A program made the translations under genes and the position numbers. The notes beneath the pieces were generated by a model, which saw only the letters and a program-made list of their open reading frames with translations, was not told the DNA's origin and made no database searches. A stretch of 9,907 nucleotides of DNA, taken from contig JANRIC010000097.1 of the NCBI GenBank assembly GCA_033765345.1, positions 1 to 9,907 on the forward strand. The letters are read 5' to 3'. Below, in pieces: positions 6,668 through 9,907 of this stretch. The first letter of the stretch is position 1; each line of letters starts with the position of its first letter. The stretch comes from JANRIC01 sp033765345. Lineage in GTDB: Bacteria; Bacteroidota; Bacteroidia; Cytophagales; Microscillaceae.

Positions 6668-7354
6668 ATGACAACAAATAATCAGGAAAATAAAGAAACC
6701 ATTTTGCAAAGTCCGGAAAATGCTCAGGATACCCAAAATACTGAGACAAATGACGCTCCTCAAGCAGAAGACCCAGCCAGTGAAGTAATAGCCGAGGAAG
6801 CTTCCGAGACAACTGCCCACGAAAATAAATCGGAAACACAACCCACTGAAGAACCTTCTGAAGTAGACCTCATCCAAAAGCTTCAGTCAGAGCTGAATGA
6901 ACAAAAAGATAAGTACGTGCGGCTCTACGCCGAATTTGAGAACTTTAGAAGACGTAGCATCAAAGAAAAATCTGATACCATCAGAAATGCCAGTGAGAGC
7001 CTGATCAAAGAACTTCTTCCAATCATTGATGATTTTGAGCGTGCCCTGAAATCTATGCAAAACGCCCAAACACAATCATTTGAAAATAAAGAAGATACAA
7101 TCAAAGACATCAAAGCCGTAGAAGAAGGAATTGTACTGATCTACAACAAAATGTTTAAAACCCTCGAAAGCAAGGGTCTAAAAATCATTGAATCTGCGAT
7201 CGGTAAAGATTTTAACCTGGAAGAACACGAATCTATCACCACCATACCCGCTCCTAGTGAAGATATGAAGGGAAAAGTAATAGACGAAATTGAAAAAGGT
7301 TATTATCTGCACGACAAGGTTTTACGTTTTACCAAAGTGATACTAGGAAGTTAA
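6668..7354 (+). CDS. grpE: Nucleotide exchange factor GrpE
   Basis: The product is a 228-aa cytoplasmic co-chaperone that releases ADP from DnaK. The first 65 or so residues are acidic and low-complexity (Glu, Thr, Asn, Pro), typical of the disordered N-terminus in Bacteroidota GrpE. A long coiled-coil helix follows at about 66-130, with the conserved YVRLYAEFENFRRR and LLPIIDDFERAL. The C-terminal beta-wing ends with GYYLHDKVLRFTKVILG. The segment DFNLEEHESITTIPAP corresponds to the family FDP..HEAI block. The start at ATG 6668 has no plausible alternative upstream. A 156-bp upstream region with a sigma-54-like element and paired inverted half-sites suggests stress control. dnaJ follows after 22 bp, almost certainly on the same transcript; dnaK is not between them. 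Confidence 0.96.
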   Translation: MTTNNQENKETILQSPENAQDTQNTETNDAPQAEDPASEVIAEEASETTAHENKSETQPTEEPSEVDLIQKLQSELNEQKDKYVRLYAEFENFRRRSIKEKSDTIRNASESLIKELLPIIDDFERALKSMQNAQTQSFENKEDTIKDIKAVEEGIVLIYNKMFKTLESKGLKIIESAIGKDFNLEEHESITTIPAPSEDMKGKVIDEIEKGYYLHDKVLRFTKVILGS

Positions 7355-7376
7355 AAAATATTTGAATCTATAGAAA

Positions 7377-8522
7377 ATGGCAAAAAGGGATTATTATGAA
7401 GTACTTGGGGTAGGTAAAAACGCCACTGCTGATGAAATCAAAAAAGCCTACCGAATGATGGCCATTAAGTTTCACCCAGATAAAAACCCTGGTGATGAAG
7501 CTGCCGAAGAAAAATTTAAAGAAGCCGCAGAAGCGTATGACGTACTCAGCAACCCGGATAAAAGAAGACGTTATGACCAATTCGGCCACGAAGGGCTAGG
7601 TGCTAACGGTTTTAGCGGTGGTGGAATGAGTGTAGATGATATTTTTTCTCAATTCAGCGATATTTTTGGCGGTGGAAGCCCTTTTGAGAGCTTTTTTGGC
7701 GGTAGCCGCTCTCAAAGCGGACGAAGAATTCGCCGGGGTTCTAACCTTCGTATCAAGCTGAAGCTTACCCTGGAAGAAATCTCTGAAACAACCGAAAAAA
7801 ACCTCAAAGTAAAACGCCACGTGTCCTGCCAAACCTGCGGCGGCAATGGCTCTAAAAATGGGACGGCACTCCGCACTTGCCCTACTTGTAGCGGTTCGGG
7901 GCAAATCCGCAAAGTAGTGAATACTATGCTGGGTCAAATGGTATCTGCCAACACTTGCCCTACTTGTAACGGCGACGGACAAATCATCGACAGCAAATGT
8001 GAAACCTGTGTCGGTGAAGGCCGAATACTGGAAGAAGAAGTAATCAGCGTAAAAATTCCTCCCGGCGTAAGCGAAGGCATGCAGCTTTCTGTATCCGGCA
8101 AAGGAAACGTACCTCCCAGAGGGGGTATGCCTGGTGATTTGTTGATCCAGATAGAGGAAGTGGAGCACGAATTCCTTAAAAGAGACGGCAACAACTTATT
8201 TTATGATCTTTATATCAATTTTGCAGATGCCGCTCTGGGTACAACCGTAGAAGTACCTACCATCAACGGCAAAGCCAAAATTAAAATTGATCCTGGAACC
8301 CAAAGTGGAAAAGTACTACGCCTCCGACAAAAAGGACTCAAAGACCTGGACGGCTACGAAAAAGGAGACCAACTCATCTACATCAATATCTGGACTCCCC
8401 AAACCTTGACCAAACAAGAAAAAGAAATCATGGAAAAAATCCGTACCTCCAAAAACTTTGACCCCAATCCTTCCAAAAAGGATAAAAGTATTTTTGAGCG
8501 TATGCGAGAGTATTTTCAGTAA
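7377..8522 (+). CDS. dnaJ: Chaperone protein DnaJ (type I Hsp40)
   Basis: The product is a 381-aa type I J-protein that delivers unfolded substrates to DnaK and stimulates its ATPase. Domains in order: J domain 1-70 with the essential HPD at 33-35 and DYYEVLGV at the start; Gly/Phe-rich linker about 71-120 (GGGMSVDDIF, FGGGSPFESFFGG); zinc domain with all four CxxCxGxG repeats intact (CQTCGGNG from 151, CPTCSGSG from 168, CPTCNGDG from 194, CETCVGEG from 208); then the two beta-sandwich substrate-binding domains and a dimerisation tail. Length and cysteines are complete, so it should be functional. It is the second gene of the grpE-dnaJ unit. There is no terminator-like structure between its stop and the antitoxin-like gene 22 bp downstream, so read-through is likely. 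Confidence 0.98.
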   Translation: MAKRDYYEVLGVGKNATADEIKKAYRMMAIKFHPDKNPGDEAAEEKFKEAAEAYDVLSNPDKRRRYDQFGHEGLGANGFSGGGMSVDDIFSQFSDIFGGGSPFESFFGGSRSQSGRRIRRGSNLRIKLKLTLEEISETTEKNLKVKRHVSCQTCGGNGSKNGTALRTCPTCSGSGQIRKVVNTMLGQMVSANTCPTCNGDGQIIDSKCETCVGEGRILEEEVISVKIPPGVSEGMQLSVSGKGNVPPRGGMPGDLLIQIEEVEHEFLKRDGNNLFYDLYINFADAALGTTVEVPTINGKAKIKIDPGTQSGKVLRLRQKGLKDLDGYEKGDQLIYINIWTPQTLTKQEKEIMEKIRTSKNFDPNPSKKDKSIFERMREYFQ

Positions 8523-8544
8523 GAAAAGAAGTTAAAAGAGTATT

Positions 8545-8763
8545 ATGCAAACGCTTACTCTTGATCAGTTAAAACTAAATATAAGCCGTTTGGAGTATTC
8601 CGAACAGCTTGATTTGTTGTTAGCAATTGTTTCTATGCTTAAAACACAATCTAACTCACAAGCAACTGTCTCCCTTTTACAATTGGATGGTTTGGGAAAA
8701 GATATTTGGGCTAGTGTAAAAACGGATGATTATATTCAAGAACTGAGGAATGAATGGGAGTGA
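8545..8763 (+). CDS. Putative antitoxin, orphaned
   Basis: The product is a small 72-aa protein with a helical N-terminal half (LDQLKLNISRLEYSEQLDLLLAIV, described here from positions 6-29) and a tail reading LLQLDGLGKDIWASVKTDDY then IQELRNEWE. A conserved-looking G-GK-IW...DDY...LR.EW tail of this kind is typical of small antitoxin-like proteins encoded just before PIN-domain toxins; the assignment rests on that resemblance and on context. The expected partner toxin is not intact: immediately after the stop, overlapping it by 4 bp, lies what looks like a collapsed toxin remnant (8760-8849). It follows dnaJ by 22 bp. AT content is higher than in dnaJ, which suits an acquired gene. It could equally be a solitary regulator. 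Confidence 0.6.
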   Translation: MQTLTLDQLKLNISRLEYSEQLDLLLAIVSMLKTQSNSQATVSLLQLDGLGKDIWASVKTDDYIQELRNEWE

Positions 8764-8849
8764 ATATAAACGACTTTGCAGGTAAGTATACATGATGATC
8801 ACTGAAAGTAATCCAAAAGATTGAAGTGTTAACAATGCTTGATATATAA
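8760..8849 (+). pseudogene. Possible remnant of a PIN-type toxin gene with its middle deleted
   Basis: Starting at a GTG that overlaps the antitoxin stop (GTGA, 8760-8763), the frame reads VNINDFAGKYT, then two adjacent TGA codons (8793-8798), then SLKVIQKIEVLTMLDI and a TAA (8847-8849). The first part sits where the partner toxin should start. The second resembles the C-terminal end of PIN toxins, where a basic helix leads into a strand of the form I-V-L followed by L/D-rich residues. Both parts share one frame. Loss of roughly 100 central codons, including every catalytic acidic residue, would explain this. The resemblance is short, so chance cannot be excluded. The following 89 bp (8850-8938) are A-rich and show nothing recognisable. 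Confidence 0.4.
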
Positions 8850-8938
8850 ATCTTAAAAAAGTAAGCATCCTTAAAAAAAGGGCAGGCTAAACGCACAGTA
8901 TATGACAACGGATGGAGAAAAAAACAAGATAACACATC

Positions 8939-9154
8939 ATGACAACGCTAGAAATACAAGAACAACTGTTTAGGAAAATACCACAACTCAGCCCCGAACA
9001 ACAGGAAGCGATTTATAAGATGGTAGAGAGTTTCTCGCACAAAACCGAAAAAAAGGCAAAGCGCCAAGCAGGAACTTTGAAAGGGTCATTAAAATATATG
9101 GCATCGGATTTTGATGAACCACTCGACGAATTTAAAGACTATATGCCCGAATGA
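8939..9154 (+). CDS. VapB-type antitoxin, DUF2281-like
   Basis: The product is a 71-aa antitoxin-like protein. The N-terminal half is helical (LFRKIPQLSPEQQEAIYKMV). The C-terminal half reads AGTLKGSLKYMASDFDEPLD then EFKDYMPE, the G..KG......DFD.PL..F..YM pattern of DUF2281-type antitoxins, which wraps into the toxin active site. It should neutralise the adjacent PIN ribonuclease and may repress its own operon. Its stop codon overlaps the toxin start by 4 bp (ATGA at 9151-9154), so the pair is translationally coupled. The sequence ATGACAACG at its start also occurs 37 bp upstream (8902-8910); that upstream ATG opens only a 23-codon frame and is not used here. No promoter could be recognised in front of it. 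Confidence 0.85.
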   Translation: MTTLEIQEQLFRKIPQLSPEQQEAIYKMVESFSHKTEKKAKRQAGTLKGSLKYMASDFDEPLDEFKDYMPE

Positions 9155-9546
9155 GATATTTACTCGATACCCATACGCTCATCTGGTATTTGGAACTGGA
9201 CGATAACCTTTCTAAGACGGCAAAGGAAACGATTGAGAATAACGATAACCTGATACTTGTAAGCATCGTGAGCCTTTGGGAAATCGCTATTAAATCTAGT
9301 ATAGGGAAACTGGGGTTTGATTCATTTTTTGAGAATATCGATACAGAGTTGTCCGCTCAAGATATTGGCGTGCTTCCCATAGGAGTGAATGATATCAAGA
9401 TAGTCAGGTATCTGCCTTTCCTGGAAACAGCAAAACACAAAGACCCTTTTGACCGTTTGCTCGTTGCTCAGGCGAAATACAATGATTTAACCATCATTAC
9501 CAAGGATGACATGTTTAAACACTATGATGTAATGCTCTTATGGTAA
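9151..9546 (+). CDS. VapC-family PIN-domain toxin
   Basis: The product is a 131-aa PIN-domain ribonuclease, complete for the family. The acidic metal-binding residues are in place: Asp6 in LLDTHTLIW, Glu44 in SLWEIAIK, Asp98/Asp101 in HKDPFDRLLVAQA, and Asp119 in TIITKDDMFKHY. The HKDPFDR.L.AQA block places it in the group that pairs with DUF2281-type antitoxins, matching its upstream partner. VapC toxins cleave tRNA or rRNA and stop translation when the antitoxin decays; the target of this one is unknown. The start is ATG 9151, overlapping the antitoxin stop. The reading frame is intact, with no sign of decay, unlike the neighbouring remnant at 8760-8849. Confidence 0.92.
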   Translation: MRYLLDTHTLIWYLELDDNLSKTAKETIENNDNLILVSIVSLWEIAIKSSIGKLGFDSFFENIDTELSAQDIGVLPIGVNDIKIVRYLPFLETAKHKDPFDRLLVAQAKYNDLTIITKDDMFKHYDVMLLW

Positions 9547-9771
9547 AAGACCATTAGTTAGTTTAAGTTTATGTTATACTCAAACCGAAGTGGTTTTAAT
9601 ATAAAAACAAAACCCTTACAGGGGAGCTTTTAGCTCTTAAATCATGAATAATCAAGCTAATCAATCAAGAAAATCAGGCAAATCACTTTAATCTGGGTAT
9701 AGAATTAGGCAAGTCTTTTGATGTGTCGTTAGAACCTCCTCCTCAAGCAACGAGAAGAAAAGAATAAACGA
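9547..9771. other. Non-coding stretch with small hairpins and phased AATCA repeats
   Basis: No supported gene is present. Small inverted repeats follow the toxin: AAACC/GGTTT (9582-9586/9592-9596, then a T) and CCCT/AGGG (9613-9616/9620-9623). Either could be a weak terminator. From 9640 to 9694 the word AATCA recurs at 9640, 9650, 9659, 9663, 9672 and 9681, with AATCT at 9690, mostly 9-10 bp apart, about one helical turn. One frame stays open from 9648 to TAA 9765-9767 and ends GIELGKSFDVSLEPPPQAT, which looks coding-like, but it has no start codon. CAAGCAA (9744-9750) pairs with TTGCTTG (9773-9779) at the edge of the next array. Confidence 0.55.
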
Positions 9772-9907
9772 TTTGCTTGTCCAAGTTTTTGGAGAAGGAT
9801 TTTAGGGACTCGTTTGCTTGTCCAAGTTTTTGGAGAAGGATTTTAGGGACTCGTTTGCTTGTCCAAGTTTTTGGAGAAGGATTTTAGGGACTCGTTTGCT
9901 TGTCCAA
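9772..9907. repeat. 41-bp perfect tandem repeat, 3.3 copies, open at the right edge
   Basis: Units of 41 bp start at 9772, 9813, 9854 and 9895; the last is cut by the window end after 13 bp. All visible copies are identical. Each unit begins TTTGCTTGTCCAAG, contains the small inverted repeat TCCAA-GTTT-TTGGA (first copy 9780-9793) and ends GGGACTCG. The period is not a multiple of three, so coding is unlikely. Just left of the array, 9744-9754 is an inverted copy of the unit junction with one base missing. Identity between copies points to recent amplification or continuing homogenisation. Confidence 0.95.

Noticed and set aside
7596..8168. 190-codon antisense open frame over dnaJ
   Set aside because: It lies wholly opposite an intact, highly conserved dnaJ; the translated sequence shows no family features. 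The same applies to the antisense frames over tonB, the transglycosylase and grpE.
8902..8973. Small upstream open frame before the VapB-type antitoxin
   Set aside because: It has 23 codons, is out of frame with the antitoxin and has no recognisable product; only its first nine bases repeat the antitoxin start.
9644..9691. 15-residue open frame MNNQANQSRKSGKSL
   Set aside because: It is a by-product of the AATCA repeats and has no supporting evidence.

Overview
The window reads as chromosomal DNA of a Bacteroidota bacterium, probably a Cytophagales- or Saprospiria-like lineage; the exact taxon cannot be fixed from this sequence. The evidence is the gene order gcvH - vanZ-like - tonB, the Bacteroidota style of TonB protein (one N-terminal anchor, acidic/proline-rich linker, C-terminal TonB domain), AT-rich intergenic DNA, a TTG/TAnnTTTG-type promoter, and grpE-dnaJ without dnaK between them. 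All supported genes lie on the + strand.

Layout. 1-231: eleven copies of a 21-bp tandem repeat running off the left edge. 386-1192: gcvH (lipoyl carrier of the glycine cleavage system) and a VanZ-like membrane protein. 1205-1999: a promoter and a tonB gene, closed by a strong, symmetric intrinsic terminator at about 2017-2052. 2078-6511: an envelope-directed group of three exported proteins, namely an M28 zinc aminopeptidase, an unrecognised four-helix membrane protein, and a 716-aa LysM/lytic transglycosylase. 6512-8522: a likely heat-shock unit, grpE-dnaJ, preceded by a sigma-54-like -24/-12 element and by paired TGTCA/TGACG half-sites. 8545-9546: a toxin-antitoxin patch with an antitoxin-like gene, what looks like the collapsed remnant of its PIN toxin, then an intact VapB-VapC-type pair. 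9547-9771: non-coding DNA with phased AATCA repeats. 9772-9907: a perfect 41-bp tandem repeat running off the right edge.

The most interesting points are: (a) the transglycosylase is an internal duplication in which the whole catalytic-plus-LysM-like module occurs twice, and the N-terminal copy has lost the catalytic Glu (Asp in its place) and about seven residues of the active-site loop; (b) the composite control region before grpE-dnaJ; (c) the apparent toxin remnant stranded between two antitoxin genes; and (d) two unrelated tandem arrays framing the segment, one diverged only by transversions and the other with identical copies. No wholly new multi-gene system could be demonstrated. The genes are mainly housekeeping and envelope genes with an accessory toxin-antitoxin patch attached.
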